Origin: Candidatus Egerieimonas intestinavium
Lineage (GTDB): Bacteria; Bacillota; Clostridia; Lachnospirales; Lachnospiraceae
NCBI GenBank assembly: GCA_018711815.1
Contig: DVHU01000059.1
Span: 1 to 49,233, forward strand
Length of the DNA stretch: 49,233 nt
Direction of reading: 5' to 3'
The notes beneath the pieces are model-generated. The model did not search any database. It was given only the letters and a program-made list of their open reading frames with translations, and was not told the DNA's origin. How positions within the stretch are numbered: the stretch's first letter is position 1; each line of letters begins with the position of its first letter. A program made the position numbers and the translations under genes. Of the stretch, positions 7,200 through 15,420 are shown in pieces.

Positions 7200-7778
7200 T
7201 CTTATCTTTGGCTTTCAATGGATGAGATTATCCATCATCTTGCTGTTTTTGTTTCAAGACTGTGGCAAATTCATATATTCGGGGAAGGAAACACAAGAAC
7301 TACCGCTGTATTTTTTATTAAATATTTGAGGGCGCTTGGCTTCACAGCAACGAATGATATTTTTGCGGAAAATGCGTGGTATTTTAGAAATGCGCTTGTC
7401 CGCGCTAATTACAATGATCTTCAACAAGGTGTTCATGAAACAACAGAGTACTTTGAAGTATTTTTGAGAAATCTGCTTTTGAACGAAAAGAACGAACTGC
7501 ACAATAGAAACTTGCATATAAGTGGACTTTGGAAAGCGGAAAAAGTGGACATTGAAAGCACAAAAGTGGATATTGAAGCAGAAAAAGTGGACATTGAAAG
7601 AATATTTGCAGAAAAGGCAAGTGATTTTTCCGTTAAGACAGTTGTTCATATTCACAGACTGTTTGAGAAATTTGGCTATGAAGAAGTATTATCGAACCGG
7701 TATCGGGTTATGGAAAAGGGAAATACAGGTTTAAAAAATAAGCAGCCAGAAATTAGTGAACCGCTCCCCGTCAAGTAG
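7200..7778 (+). pseudogene. Fic/DOC family protein, 5'-truncated, 3' end at the IS
   Basis: The frame keeps the Fic active-site loop as HIFGEGNTRTTAVF (canonical HPFxxGNGR). Fic proteins transfer AMP or other nucleotides to target side chains. The N-terminal half of the Fic fold is missing: the frame opens at the stop of the preceding gene and the first ATG (7218) is only 16 residues before the active-site motif. Past the Fic core it has a hydrophilic stretch with three repeats of KVDIE, encoded by near-identical 12- to 16-bp units at 7545-7600, then a winged-helix-like region. The last bases and stop (7778) lie in the left inverted repeat of the IS3 element. It is probably inactive. Confidence 0.8.
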
Positions 7779-7832
7779 ACAGTGAAAAAAATATAAGTTT
7801 TTCTGCCAGTAGGCTTTACCTGCTGGCAGTTT

Positions 7833-8768
7833 TTATGCTACATGTAAATAGCTTTCATGCTTTTCCATTGGTGTCATTATTCCCAGATTCCGCTGCAACC
7901 GGCGACCATTATAATACTCTATGTATTCCTCTATCATAGACACAAGCGCCTCTCTACTTGAAAAATGCCTGCCATAGTAACGTTCTCTTTTAAGAATTCC
8001 CCAGAATCCTTCCATCGGTCCATTGTCAATACACTTTGCTATCCGCGACATACTCTGTATCATCCCCGCACTCTCCAGTTTTTTATGAAACGCCCTATTT
8101 GTGTATTGAAAACCCCTGTCACTATGAAAAAGCGGATGTGCATTTGGATTTGTCTGGATAGCTTCATCAAAAGTACGAAATACCAGCTCATTATTGTTAG
8201 AGTCGCCAATAACATAAGATACAATTCTTCTGTCATATAAGTCGAGAATGGCACTAAGATAAACCTTGTGTTTCTCCAGACCGACATAGTAATGAAATTC
8301 CGTCACGTCGGTAAGCCATTTCTCATTCGGAGCTTGTGCGCTGAACTGCCGGTCAAGTATATTTTCGGCAATATACTGCGGATTCTTTGCCTGACGGGTA
8401 CATCCATTGTTTGCATATTTTATCGTAGACTTTATACCGAGCTTACGGCAGATCCGCAGAATCCGTTTATCATTGGCTTTCATGCCATGATAACGTTCCA
8501 GATCATCCCTTATTCTCCGGTATCCTTTATCTGGGGAGTCTTTATGGATTTTTTCTATTTCATCTGCTATATGTTGGTTTTCTAACTCGCTTTCAGGTGT
8601 CTTCCTATGAAGCCATTTATAATACGCCGCACGGGAAATTCCCCCAAGCCTGCACAGGCTCCGGATGGGATAGCCGTGCTCTTCATGTTCTGTTTTTATC
8701 GCCCGGTATACAGATTCATGCCGGATCAGGCTTAGCCCCGCCTCCTCTCTATTTCTTCGAGTTTTTTT
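7833..8768 (-). CDS. IS3 transposase OrfB, DDE catalytic domain
   Basis: This is the catalytic half of the transposase, read after a -1 frameshift from orfA. The open frame from the slippery site runs 311 residues. HTH_21-like text (SLIRHESVYRAIK, CRLGGISRAAYYKWL) precedes the rve integrase core. The DDE triad is visible: WLTDVTEF (first Asp), LFHSDRGFQYTN (second Asp) and DNGPMEGFWGILKRE (Glu), followed by IEYYNGRRLQRNLGIMTP. The frame looks intact, so the element may be active. Its own first ATG (8483) is too late to make a complete protein, which supports synthesis by frameshifting. Confidence 0.9.
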   Translation of the reverse strand, partial: KKTRRNREEAGLSLIRHESVYRAIKTEHEEHGYPIRSLCRLGGISRAAYYKWLHRKTPESELENQHIADEIEKIHKDSPDKGYRRIRDDLERYHGMKANDKRILRICRKLGIKSTIKYANNGCTRQAKNPQYIAENILDRQFSAQAPNEKWLTDVTEFHYYVGLEKHKVYLSAILDLYDRRIVSYVIGDSNNNELVFRTFDEAIQTNPNAHPLFHSDRGFQYTNRAFHKKLESAGMIQSMSRIAKCIDNGPMEGFWGILKRERYYGRHFSSREALVSMIEEYIEYYNGRRLQRNLGIMTPMEKHESYLHVA

Positions 8769-9415
8769 AAGAAGGATATCTCCATTTCCGCCCGTTTCTT
8801 TTCTGCCTGCAACAGTTTTACCTCTGCCCGCAGCGTTTCCAGTTCACTCATTTCTTCAAGGGCTTTCCTCTTCCCTCTGCGATCTTTCAGGGCATCCACA
8901 CCACCGGATTCATATTTTACGGTATAATTTCTGGCCTGCTGGTAAGATATTCCGTATTTTTGGGATGTTTCTGCATAATTACGATTATGTGTGATGCAAT
9001 ATCGGACAATCTCAACCCTTTCTTCAAAGGTAGTTTTTCTCCCTTTTGTCATGATGGTACAGCCTCCTGTTCCAGAAGATTTCAGTTCCTCATGACCATT
9101 ATACTTCAAGATCCAGTTCTGAAGCTGGGTTACTGATCGGATTTTATATTTTTTCAGTACTTCCGGACCAGTAAGACGTTTTGAAAGATAGTCCTCTACT
9201 GCTGCTTGTTTGATTTCAGAAGAATAATGCCTTGTCTTGCTGCCAGTTACCAGACCTTCCCACCCAAAAGCATTATATAAACGAATCCAGCCTTTTAAGG
9301 CTCCCTCGCTCATTCCATAGATACGACATAGTTCCCTGAAACCATGGGTACCATTGAGGTATTCCATAAGAATATGCTCTTTCTCTTCATAGGAATATTT
9401 GTGCTTAAATGCCAT
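8732..9415 (-). CDS. IS3 transposase OrfA, DNA-binding part
   Basis: This 227-residue protein has two helix-turn-helix units: YGMSEGALKGWIRLY (about residues 34-48) and YGISYQQARNYTVKYESGG (about residues 155-173). A C-terminal leucine-rich coiled coil follows (LEEMSELETLRAEVKLLQAE). It recognises the IS ends and multimerises. It is longer than many IS3 OrfA proteins because the HTH is duplicated. The start at 9415 (MAFKHKYSYEEKEH) is preceded by AGAAGGGAGC at a fitting distance; the earlier TTG-type start is less likely. Its 3' end overlaps orfB by 37 bases around the slippery run. Confidence 0.9.
   Translation of the reverse strand: MAFKHKYSYEEKEHILMEYLNGTHGFRELCRIYGMSEGALKGWIRLYNAFGWEGLVTGSKTRHYSSEIKQAAVEDYLSKRLTGPEVLKKYKIRSVTQLQNWILKYNGHEELKSSGTGGCTIMTKGRKTTFEERVEIVRYCITHNRNYAETSQKYGISYQQARNYTVKYESGGVDALKDRRGKRKALEEMSELETLRAEVKLLQAEKKRAEMEISFLKKLEEIERRRG
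8762..8768 (-). promoter_or_regulatory. Programmed -1 frameshift site (A7) in the IS
   Basis: On the minus strand TTA-AAA-AAA-CTC of orfA offers an A_AAA_AAA slippery heptamer. A -1 slip continues as ACT-CGA-AGA in the orfB frame, which is open from here to 7833. This is the standard way IS3 elements make OrfAB. Confidence 0.85.
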
Positions 9416-9421
9416 AATAAA

Positions 9422-9480
9422 ATGCTCCCTTCTAAGTGACAAGTTTTTATTATTTCACTTGTCTACCTAGAAGGGAGCAT
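9422..9480 (-). promoter_or_regulatory. Hairpin covering the transposase ribosome binding site
   Basis: ATGCTCCCTTCTA (9422-9434) and TAGAAGGGAGCAT (9468-9480) are perfect inverted repeats of 13 bp. On the minus-strand RNA the inner arm includes the AAGGGAG that serves orfA. A transcript entering from outside would carry both arms and mask the site. Confidence 0.7.
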
Positions 9481-9511
9481 ATCATTTTCGCATTGCGGCA
9501 GCCCTGTTTGC

Positions 9512-10111
9512 TTACAACACTCCGGGGATGCGAATCACTCCCGCCACAGCCAGGCAGTAGAGGGCGATCACAAAAGGCTTTCCCAGAAGGATGATGGCGG
9601 TGAATTTCTGCCAGGTCATTCGGGTAAGGCCTGCGATAAAGCAGAGCACATCGTCGGGTGCGGCGGGAAGAAAGATGGCCGCCGCAAAGAACAGATCAAA
9701 TTTATTTCCCTTCTCCAACCACAGAATATACTTTTCGTAATTTTTCTCACTGATTAATTTTTTCACCAGCCCAGTGCCGTAGCGGCGGGCGAAGAGAAAG
9801 GCCAGGATAGAACCGATACACATGCCGGCGTAGCTGTAGAGAAAACCGGGCAGGGGCCCGAAGACTACAGCGCCCACGATGCAGGTGATAAAGCCGGGCA
9901 GCACAGGGATAACTACCTGCAGCGCCTGGATGAAGATAAAAAATGCGGGGCCCCAGATGCCGGCCTGTCCGATGAAAGCGGTCAGGGTCTCTCTGGACTC
10001 AAAGATTCCCTGCTGCCAGCCGTAGAGGGCGAAGACAGCGCAGGCGATGATCGTCAGAATCGTAAGGCTGGTGCTGAGTATGGCAATGTAATTTCTCTGG
10101 GTGGTTTCCAT
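9512..10111 (-). CDS. TVP38/TMEM64 (DedA-like, SNARE-associated) membrane protein
   Basis: This 199-residue integral membrane protein has about five hydrophobic segments. An N-terminal helix (ILTIIACAVFALYGW) is followed by the family core: IFIQALQVVIPVLPGFITCI, then GFLYSYAGMCIGSILAFLFA and RRYGTGLVKKLIS. Family members are implicated in lipid scrambling, membrane homeostasis or selenite/metal uptake; the exact role is unsettled. ATG 10111 was chosen over the upstream start because AGGAGGAGCC precedes it. It stands alone on the minus strand, immediately beyond the right end of the IS. The gene is intact, so the IS did not disrupt it. Confidence 0.85.
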   Translation of the reverse strand: METTQRNYIAILSTSLTILTIIACAVFALYGWQQGIFESRETLTAFIGQAGIWGPAFFIFIQALQVVIPVLPGFITCIVGAVVFGPLPGFLYSYAGMCIGSILAFLFARRYGTGLVKKLISEKNYEKYILWLEKGNKFDLFFAAAIFLPAAPDDVLCFIAGLTRMTWQKFTAIILLGKPFVIALYCLAVAGVIRIPGVL

Positions 10112-10358
10112 TGTCGGCTCCTCCTGGGTTGTTTTTGTTTTCCATGATTCTATCATAACCCAGAATGGTTAAAATCAAAAGAGGAAAAATCTTAAAATAT
10201 CCGGGAGAAATCTTTAGAAATTCTTAATGGGCTGCGGCAGGGGGGAGATCAGATGGCTTCATGCAAGGGATAAGCCCCGGTGCATGGGAGCGAAGCCCTG
10301 CAAAGTGAAAAGGTTGTGGTAAAGATTCTGGTGGAGGAATAGCTCTAAAATCAAAAGG

Positions 10359-10425
10359 AGCTGCCGAATCCATGCATATCCGGTACAGGTTGAACCGTGA
10401 TATGGATGAATTGCGGCAGCTCCTC
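10359..10425 (-). terminator. Long hairpin terminator downstream of malic enzyme
   Basis: AGGAGCTGCCG and CGGCAGCTCCT pair (11 bp), extended by AATCCAT/ATGAATT-type pairing and CGGT/ACCG inside. On the minus strand the stem is followed by TTTTGATTTTAG. From 10157 to 10358 I see no gene. Confidence 0.65.
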
Positions 10426-10437
10426 CTATTACGCGAG

Positions 10438-11610
10438 TTAAATCCGATTTACGCCGGTTTTCTTGGCAGCCTCAGCAACAGCCTCGGCAACAGCCTTAGC
10501 CACGCGCTTGTCGAAGGGGTTGGGGATGATGTAGTCAGCCCGCAGGTCCTTCTCGTCGATGAGTCCGGCGATGGCGTAAGCAGCGGCAACCTTCATCTCA
10601 TCGTTGATGTCCTTGGCGCGAACATCCAGAGCGCCCCGGAAGATTCCCGGGAAGGCCAGAACGTTGTTGATCTGGTTGGGGAAGTCGCTGCGGCCGGTTC
10701 CAACAACGGCAGCGCCGGCCTCTTTTGCCAGGTCAGGCATGATCTCCGGTACAGGGTTAGCCATGGGGAACAGGATCGGGTTCGGGGCCATGGTCTTAAC
10801 CATCTCGGGGGTAACCGTTCCGGGAGCGGATACGCCGATGAATACGTCAGCGCCCACCAGCATCTCTGCCAGGGAACCGCTCTTCTTCTCGCGGTTAGTG
10901 ATCTTAGCCATCTCTACCTTCTCAGCGTTTAAGCCCTCGCGGCCCTCGTAGATGGCGCCGGTGCGGTCGCACATGATAACCTCTTTTAAGCCCAGGCTTA
11001 CCAGCAGCTTGATGATGGCGATTCCGGCAGCGCCTGCGCCGGAGGTCACAACGCGAACCTCATTCAGCTTGCGGCCGGTGAGTTTCAGGGCATTGATCAG
11101 GGCGGCAGCAGTGACAACGGCGGTACCGTGCTGGTCGTCGTGGAAGATAGGAATATCGCAGCGCTCCTTCAGCTTGCGCTCGATCTCGAAGCAGCGGGGA
11201 GCGGAGATATCCTCCAGGTTCACACCGCCGAAGCTGCCGGCGATCATAGCTACGGTATTTACAATATCGTCCACATCCTTGCTGCGCACGCACAGGGGGA
11301 AGGCATCCACATCGCCGAAGGCTTTAAACAGGGCGCATTTTCCCTCCATAACCGGCATACCGGCCTCGGGGCCGATGTCACCCAGACCTAATACGGCGGT
11401 TCCGTCGGTGACAACGGCTACCATATTGTGGCGGCGGGTGTAGGTGTAGGACAGATCCACATCCTTGGAAATCTCCAGACAGGGCTCTGCAACGCCGGGG
11501 GTGTAAGCCACGGACAGATCCTCGGGGGTCTCCATCTCACAGCGGGTCACAACTTCAATTTTGCCGGCCCACTCTTTGTGCTTCTGAAGTGCAAATTCTT
11601 TTTTGTCCAT
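10438..11610 (-). CDS. NAD(P)-dependent malic enzyme
   Basis: This 390-residue enzyme oxidatively decarboxylates malate to pyruvate and CO2, reducing NAD or NADP. Family landmarks are SVAYTPGVAEPCLEI (about 32-46), NMVAVVTDGTAVLGLGDIGP, MEGKCALFKAFG, the metal/substrate site IFHDDQHGTAVV (about 156-167) and the Rossmann glycine motif TSGAGAAGIAI. Later come FPMANPVPEI and FPNQINNVLAFPGIFRGALD. Length fits the short bacterial type. It lies downstream of an LDH-like malate dehydrogenase on the same strand, separated by a 105-base gap with a large hairpin, so the two are probably one operon forming a malate-to-pyruvate shunt. The ATG at 11610 follows AAGGAG. Confidence 0.95.
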   Translation of the reverse strand: MDKKEFALQKHKEWAGKIEVVTRCEMETPEDLSVAYTPGVAEPCLEISKDVDLSYTYTRRHNMVAVVTDGTAVLGLGDIGPEAGMPVMEGKCALFKAFGDVDAFPLCVRSKDVDDIVNTVAMIAGSFGGVNLEDISAPRCFEIERKLKERCDIPIFHDDQHGTAVVTAAALINALKLTGRKLNEVRVVTSGAGAAGIAIIKLLVSLGLKEVIMCDRTGAIYEGREGLNAEKVEMAKITNREKKSGSLAEMLVGADVFIGVSAPGTVTPEMVKTMAPNPILFPMANPVPEIMPDLAKEAGAAVVGTGRSDFPNQINNVLAFPGIFRGALDVRAKDINDEMKVAAAYAIAGLIDEKDLRADYIIPNPFDKRVAKAVAEAVAEAAKKTGVNRI

Positions 11611-11637
11611 TTTTTTTAAACTCCTTTATACATAATA

Positions 11638-11702
11638 TTGGCTCGCTGCGGGCCGCTGGAAGCGGACGAAAGAGCCCTCTTCCAAAAGCGCTCGCAGCGA
11701 GT
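11638..11702 (-). other. Intercistronic hairpin between mdh-like and malic enzyme genes
   Basis: GGCTCGCTGCG and CGCAGCGAGTC pair over 10-11 bp with a second GCTTCC-containing stem inside. No T-run follows on the minus strand, so it is more likely an RNA-stability or processing element than a terminator. Confidence 0.55.
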
Positions 11703-11715
11703 CCCTATAAAAGGC

Positions 11716-12663
11716 TTAATCGTTCAGTACGCTTGCCATGAAGTCGCGCAGGGTCTTTGCGGAAGCCTCCAGAGCTGCCATCTCCTGATCGTTCAGGGGG
11801 ATACGCATTACGCGCGCGATACCGGAGCGGTTCAGCACGCAGGGAAGGCTGATGGACACATCGGCGAGAGGTCCGAACTTGGGCTCCAGCACGTGTCCTA
11901 CCGGCAGGATGGAGTTCTCGTCGGTCAGCAGAGCCTCCACGATACGGGAGGTACACATGGCGATGCCGTAGAAGGTAGCTCCCTTCAAGGAAATAACCTT
12001 TGCTCCGGAATCCTTTGCCTTCTGGGCGATGGTCTCCTGATTCAGGACGATGCGGTTGCGGGTGATGAAATCCAGGATGGGCTCTCCGGCCACGGAAGCG
12101 GAGCTCCAGATAGCCACCTGGCTGTCGCCGTGCTCACCTAGGATGTAGGCGTTGATATCGCAGACGTCAACCTTGCAGGCCTCGCTCAGCAGGTAACGGA
12201 AGCGGGCGGTATCCAGGGAGGTACCGGTTCCGATAACGCGGTTGGCGGGCAGGCCGGAGGTCTGCTGTACAATATAAGTAGAAATATCTACCGGGTTAGA
12301 TACCACAACGATCAGCGGGTTGTCCGCGTAGCGCATGATGTTCTCGGTGATGCTGCGGATGATGCCTACGTTGGTCTTTGCCAGGTCCAGACGGGTCTGG
12401 CCGGGCTTACGTGCCACACCGGCGGTGATGATGATAGCCTCCGCGTCAGCGCACTCCTCGTAACCGCCCATGCGGATGCGGGACTGACGGGAGAAGGCGG
12501 TTCCGTGAGCGATGTCCAGAGCGCTTCCCTTAGCTCGGTTCTCGTTCAGATCCACCAGAACGATGTCGCTGGCCTGTCTGCGGAGCATCAGGGTGTAGCC
12601 GATTGCCTCGCCGACGTTGCCGGCACCAATAACTACGATTTTGCTTTTGATTGTGATTGCCAT
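11716..12663 (-). CDS. LDH/MDH-superfamily dehydrogenase, probably malate dehydrogenase
   Basis: This 315-residue 2-hydroxyacid dehydrogenase is LDH-like overall: Rossmann motif VVIGAGNVGEAIGY, SNPVDISTYIVQ, GTGTSLDTARFR and the catalytic His motif GEHGDSQVA. The residue that sets substrate choice (position 102 in LDH numbering) is Arg: the text is AGVARKPGQTRLDL, where lactate dehydrogenases have Gln before KPG. Arg at this place is the known malate/oxaloacetate determinant, and the gene sits next to malic enzyme. I therefore favour malate dehydrogenase on an LDH scaffold; automated annotation would probably say L-lactate dehydrogenase. The LDH-type GATFYG segment is retained, so dual activity is possible. 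The start at 12663 follows AAAGGAAA. Confidence 0.85.
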   Translation of the reverse strand: MAITIKSKIVVIGAGNVGEAIGYTLMLRRQASDIVLVDLNENRAKGSALDIAHGTAFSRQSRIRMGGYEECADAEAIIITAGVARKPGQTRLDLAKTNVGIIRSITENIMRYADNPLIVVVSNPVDISTYIVQQTSGLPANRVIGTGTSLDTARFRYLLSEACKVDVCDINAYILGEHGDSQVAIWSSASVAGEPILDFITRNRIVLNQETIAQKAKDSGAKVISLKGATFYGIAMCTSRIVEALLTDENSILPVGHVLEPKFGPLADVSISLPCVLNRSGIARVMRIPLNDQEMAALEASAKTLRDFMASVLND

Positions 12664-13073
12664 AATAATTTCCTTTCTTGCTGTATAATTATTTTGATTC
12701 CGTTGGTATCATCGCCCCAAAGGCATAGCCCTCTGCGGCAGGCCCTCTGAAGCTACGGAAGCACAGCTCAAAATGAATGAGGAAATCGAAAATCTTGCAC
12801 ACCCACAGCGGACAAGTTTACCCGGTAACATGTGTCAAAATTTTAACGAATTTTCCATATACTATATTACCTGAAAAATGCGTATTTGACAATTCCTTTT
12901 TAAAAAAAGTTTTATATTTTACGGGAACTTTACAGGTTCCCGGAGATTCCCTGAAAATGAAGTGGTAAAGAGCCCTTTTCCCCGTGAAATTGCGCCAAAA
13001 AGAGGGGAGCCCTCGTCGTTGACAAATGACGGCGGAATTCTTAAAATGGGACATAACAGAAAGGGGAAAAATC
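12664..13073. other. Divergent intergenic region between mdh-like gene and ybaK-like gene
   Basis: There is no gene here. On the plus strand TTGACA (12886-12891) is followed after 18 bases by TTTTAT, a possible promoter for the YbaK-type gene. On the minus strand TTGACA occurs near 12837 without a convincing -10. I found no Rex-like operator. Confidence 0.4.
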
Positions 13074-13550
13074 ATGGCAAAAGAAGCAAAGACCAATGCG
13101 ATGCGCATGCTGGATAAAAATAAGATTTCCTATGAGACCATCACCTATGAATGTGAGGAATTTATCGACGGGCTTCACACGGCGGAGAAAACTGGCGCTC
13201 CGGTGGAGCAGTCCTTCAAAACCCTGGTGGCCCAGGGCAAGAGCGGGCAGTACTACGTCTTCGTGATCCCCATAGCCCTGGAGGTGCAGCTCAAGGCCGC
13301 CGCCAAGGCAGTGGGAGAGAAGTCCGTGGAGCTGATCCATGTGAAGGATATTACCAAGGTCACCGGATATGTCCGGGGCGGCTGCAGTCCCCTGGGAATG
13401 AAAAAGCTGTTTCCCACGGTGATCGACGCCAGCGCCCGGAATTTTGATCAGATCTACATCAGCGGCGGCAGGATTGGCATCAGCCTGAAGGTCGATCCGG
13501 TAAAGCTGGCCGGGCTGGTGCGGGCAGAATTTCAGGAAATAGCGGGATAG
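13074..13550 (+). CDS. ybaK: YbaK/EbsC-type Cys-tRNA(Pro) deacylase
   Basis: This 158-residue protein belongs to the YbaK/ProRS-INS family. Members remove cysteine mischarged onto tRNA(Pro), protecting translation fidelity. The start MAKEAKTNAMRMLDKNKISY is the typical N-terminus; GVG-type landmarks follow as FKTLVAQGKSGQYYVFVIP, the catalytic Lys region (KAAAKAVGEKSVELI), YVRGGCSPLGMKKLFPTVID and ISGGRIGISLKVDP. ATG 13074 follows AAAGGGG; an in-frame ATG at 13026 is upstream but lacks a ribosome binding site. It is monocistronic or loosely joined to the cdd-deoB pair 125 bases downstream. Confidence 0.92.
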   Translation: MAKEAKTNAMRMLDKNKISYETITYECEEFIDGLHTAEKTGAPVEQSFKTLVAQGKSGQYYVFVIPIALEVQLKAAAKAVGEKSVELIHVKDITKVTGYVRGGCSPLGMKKLFPTVIDASARNFDQIYISGGRIGISLKVDPVKLAGLVRAEFQEIAG

Positions 13551-13675
13551 AGGGCCGTAAAACTCTGGTTTATACTTCTTACTGGCACAAGGTCTCGGTT
13601 AATAGGCAGTAGGACAGAAAGGAAAAATAATCTTTGGAGAAAATATCTGAGAAGAGAGGAAGCGTTGTAAAAGAT

Positions 13676-14104
13676 ATGAAAAAAGAACAGGAAAGAGAAT
13701 TGATTAAATTGGCCCTTGAGGCCCGGGAGAGGGCCTATGCTCCCTACTCAGATTTCGCGGTGGGGGCTGCCCTGCTCTCCAAATCCGGGGAGATTTTTCA
13801 AGGCTGTAATGTGGAGAATATATCGTACTCTGCCACCAACTGCGCTGAGCGCACAGCCATCTTTAAGGCGGTCAGCGAAGGGCAGCTCCAGTTTGAGGGA
13901 ATTGCGGTGGCCGGAGGGAAGAAGGGCAGCGCTCCGGAGGATTTCTGCATGCCCTGCGCTGTGTGCCTGCAGGTGATGAGCGAGTTTTGCAGCCCGGAAT
14001 TTGAAGTTATCGTAGTGAAGTCAGAGGAGGAGGTGCGGCGCTTTGCGCTGCGGGATTTGCTCCCCTTTGTTTTTGACAGTCTGAGAAAGGAAGCGAGACC
14101 ATGA
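13676..14104 (+). CDS. cdd: Cytidine deaminase
   Basis: This 142-residue zinc enzyme deaminates cytidine and deoxycytidine to uridine forms. Motifs are [13 protein letters not shown] (residues about 20-32), the zinc/catalytic box [12 protein letters not shown] with the Cys and the proton-shuttling Glu, and [12 protein letters not shown] with the other two Cys ligands. The last motif normally reads PCGxCRQ, so Gly and Arg are replaced by Ala and Leu. Start ATG 13676 follows GAGAGGAAG at a somewhat long distance; a TTG at 13634 is possible but gives an atypical N-terminus. Its stop overlaps the deoB start (ATGA), so the two form a nucleoside-salvage operon. Confidence 0.92.
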   Translation: MKKEQERELIKLALEARERAYAPYSDFAVGAALLSKSGEIFQGCNVENISYSATNCAERTAIFKAVSEGQLQFEGIAVAGGKKGSAPEDFCMPCAVCLQVMSEFCSPEFEVIVVKSEEEVRRFALRDLLPFVFDSLRKEARP

Positions 14105-15291
14105 AGAGGTACAGAAGAATCTTTCTGATCGTGCTGGACTCCCTGGGAATCGGCGCCATGCCGGACGCGGGGAAATACGGGGATGAGGGTGCGGACACCT
14201 TCGGGCATATCCTCAAGGCCGCCGGGCCCCTGGAGATTCCCAATCTGAAGAAGCTGGGGCTGTTGAATCTTCACCCGGCGCCCGGCATGGAGGTGGAAGA
14301 AAATCCTCTGGGGAGGTATGGACGCCTGGCGGAGGCCAGCAACAGCAAGGATACCATGACCGGCCACTGGGAGATGATGGGCCTCTGGACAGAAAAGCCT
14401 CTGCGCACCTTTACGGAGCACGGCTTTCCGCCGGAGCTTATCGCGGAGCTGGAGAAGCGCTGCGGCAAGCGGGTCATCGGAAATAAGAGCGCCAGCGGCA
14501 CCCAGATCATCGAGGAGCTGGGGGAGGAGGAGATCCGCACGGGAGCCATGATCGTGTACACATCCGCCGACTCTGTCCTGCAGATCTGCGGCAACGAGGA
14601 GACCTTTGACCTGGATAATCTGTATCGCTGCTGCCGGATCGCCCGGGAGATCACCATGAAGGATGAGTGGAAGGTGGGACGTGTCATCGCCCGCCCCTAT
14701 GTGGGGAAAAAGAAGGGAGAATTTAAACGTACCAGCAACCGCCACGACTATGCCTTAAAGCCCTTCGGGAAGACGGCCCTGGACGCCCTCAAGAGCCAGG
14801 GGCTGGATGTGCTGGCAGTGGGAAAGATCAACGACATTTTTTCCGGGGAGGGAATTACCTGGTCCTGCCATTCGGACAGCTCCGTCCACGGCATGAGGCA
14901 GACCATAGAAATCAGCCAGAGGGATTTCCGGGGGCTGTGCTTCACCAATCTGGTGGACTTCGACGCCCTCTGGGGTCACCGCCGGGATCCCCAGGGCTAC
15001 GCCCGGGAGATTGAGAAGTTTGATCAGGGCCTGGGGGAGCTAATGGATCATCTGGGCCGGGAGGATCTGTTGATCCTGACGGCGGACCACGGGACGGATC
15101 CCACCTACAAAGGGACGGATCACACCCGGGAGTACGTTCCCTTTTTGGCCTATTCCCCTGGCCTGGAGGGGGGAGGCCCCCTGGAGGAGCAGAGTACCTT
15201 TGGGGTTATTGGCGCCACCATTGCGGATAACTTTGAGGTTTCGATGCCTTCGGGAACCATTGGCAGCTCTATTCTGAAAAGGCTCGGCTGA
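14101..15291 (+). CDS. deoB: Phosphopentomutase
   Basis: This 396-residue enzyme of the alkaline-phosphatase superfamily interconverts ribose- or deoxyribose-1-phosphate and 5-phosphate, feeding nucleoside sugars into central metabolism. Landmarks: [17 protein letters not shown] (metal-binding Asp, N-terminus), [20 protein letters not shown] (phosphothreonine region), [27 protein letters not shown] and the C-terminal metal site [19 protein letters not shown]. Length is as expected. It overlaps cdd by four bases, so it is translationally coupled. The preceding gene makes uridine, whose phosphorolysis yields the DeoB substrate, but no phosphorylase is present in the window. Confidence 0.97.
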   Translation: MKRYRRIFLIVLDSLGIGAMPDAGKYGDEGADTFGHILKAAGPLEIPNLKKLGLLNLHPAPGMEVEENPLGRYGRLAEASNSKDTMTGHWEMMGLWTEKPLRTFTEHGFPPELIAELEKRCGKRVIGNKSASGTQIIEELGEEEIRTGAMIVYTSADSVLQICGNEETFDLDNLYRCCRIAREITMKDEWKVGRVIARPYVGKKKGEFKRTSNRHDYALKPFGKTALDALKSQGLDVLAVGKINDIFSGEGITWSCHSDSSVHGMRQTIEISQRDFRGLCFTNLVDFDALWGHRRDPQGYAREIEKFDQGLGELMDHLGREDLLILTADHGTDPTYKGTDHTREYVPFLAYSPGLEGGGPLEEQSTFGVIGATIADNFEVSMPSGTIGSSILKRLG

Positions 15292-15311
15292 TTGCCGGGG
15301 GAGGGTGTTTT

Positions 15312-15380
15312 GGGGAGGCTGCGGCATCGCCCGGAGGAAGAAGATTTTCTTCGGCGCTGCCGGCGGCCTCCCCTATTCTT
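15312..15380 (+). terminator. Terminator after deoB
   Basis: GGGGAGGC (15312-15319) and GCCTCCCC (15366-15373) form the outer stem. A GAAGAA/TTCTTC hairpin is nested inside, and TATTCTTGTC follows. Confidence 0.7.
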
Positions 15381-15420
15381 GTCTAATATGCACAAAAACC
15401 AGAAAAATGCAAAATACCAC

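Larger units (their letters stand above)
7757..9484 (-). mobile_element. IS3-family insertion sequence
   Basis: The element is bounded by imperfect inverted repeats that both start TGA and contain GCTCCC, GTAGACA and GTGAAA (7757-7790 on the plus strand; 9484 downward on the minus strand). Inside are orfA and orfB of an IS3 transposase on the minus strand with a -1 frameshift site. The terminal TG is typical of IS3 ends. I see no clear 3-4 bp target duplication (TTAG on the left, TTTT on the right), so the ends are approximate by a few bases or a flank was lost. It marks the border between AT-rich element DNA and GC-rich chromosome. Confidence 0.85.

Noticed and set aside
7540-7605. Short regular repeats that look CRISPR-like
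   Set aside because: The units are 12-16 bp, directly adjacent and in frame with a Fic reading frame (KVDIE). There are no spacers and no cas genes.
11716-12663. Plain L-lactate dehydrogenase call
   Set aside because: The specificity position is Arg rather than Gln and the neighbour is malic enzyme, so malate dehydrogenase is the better reading, although not proven.
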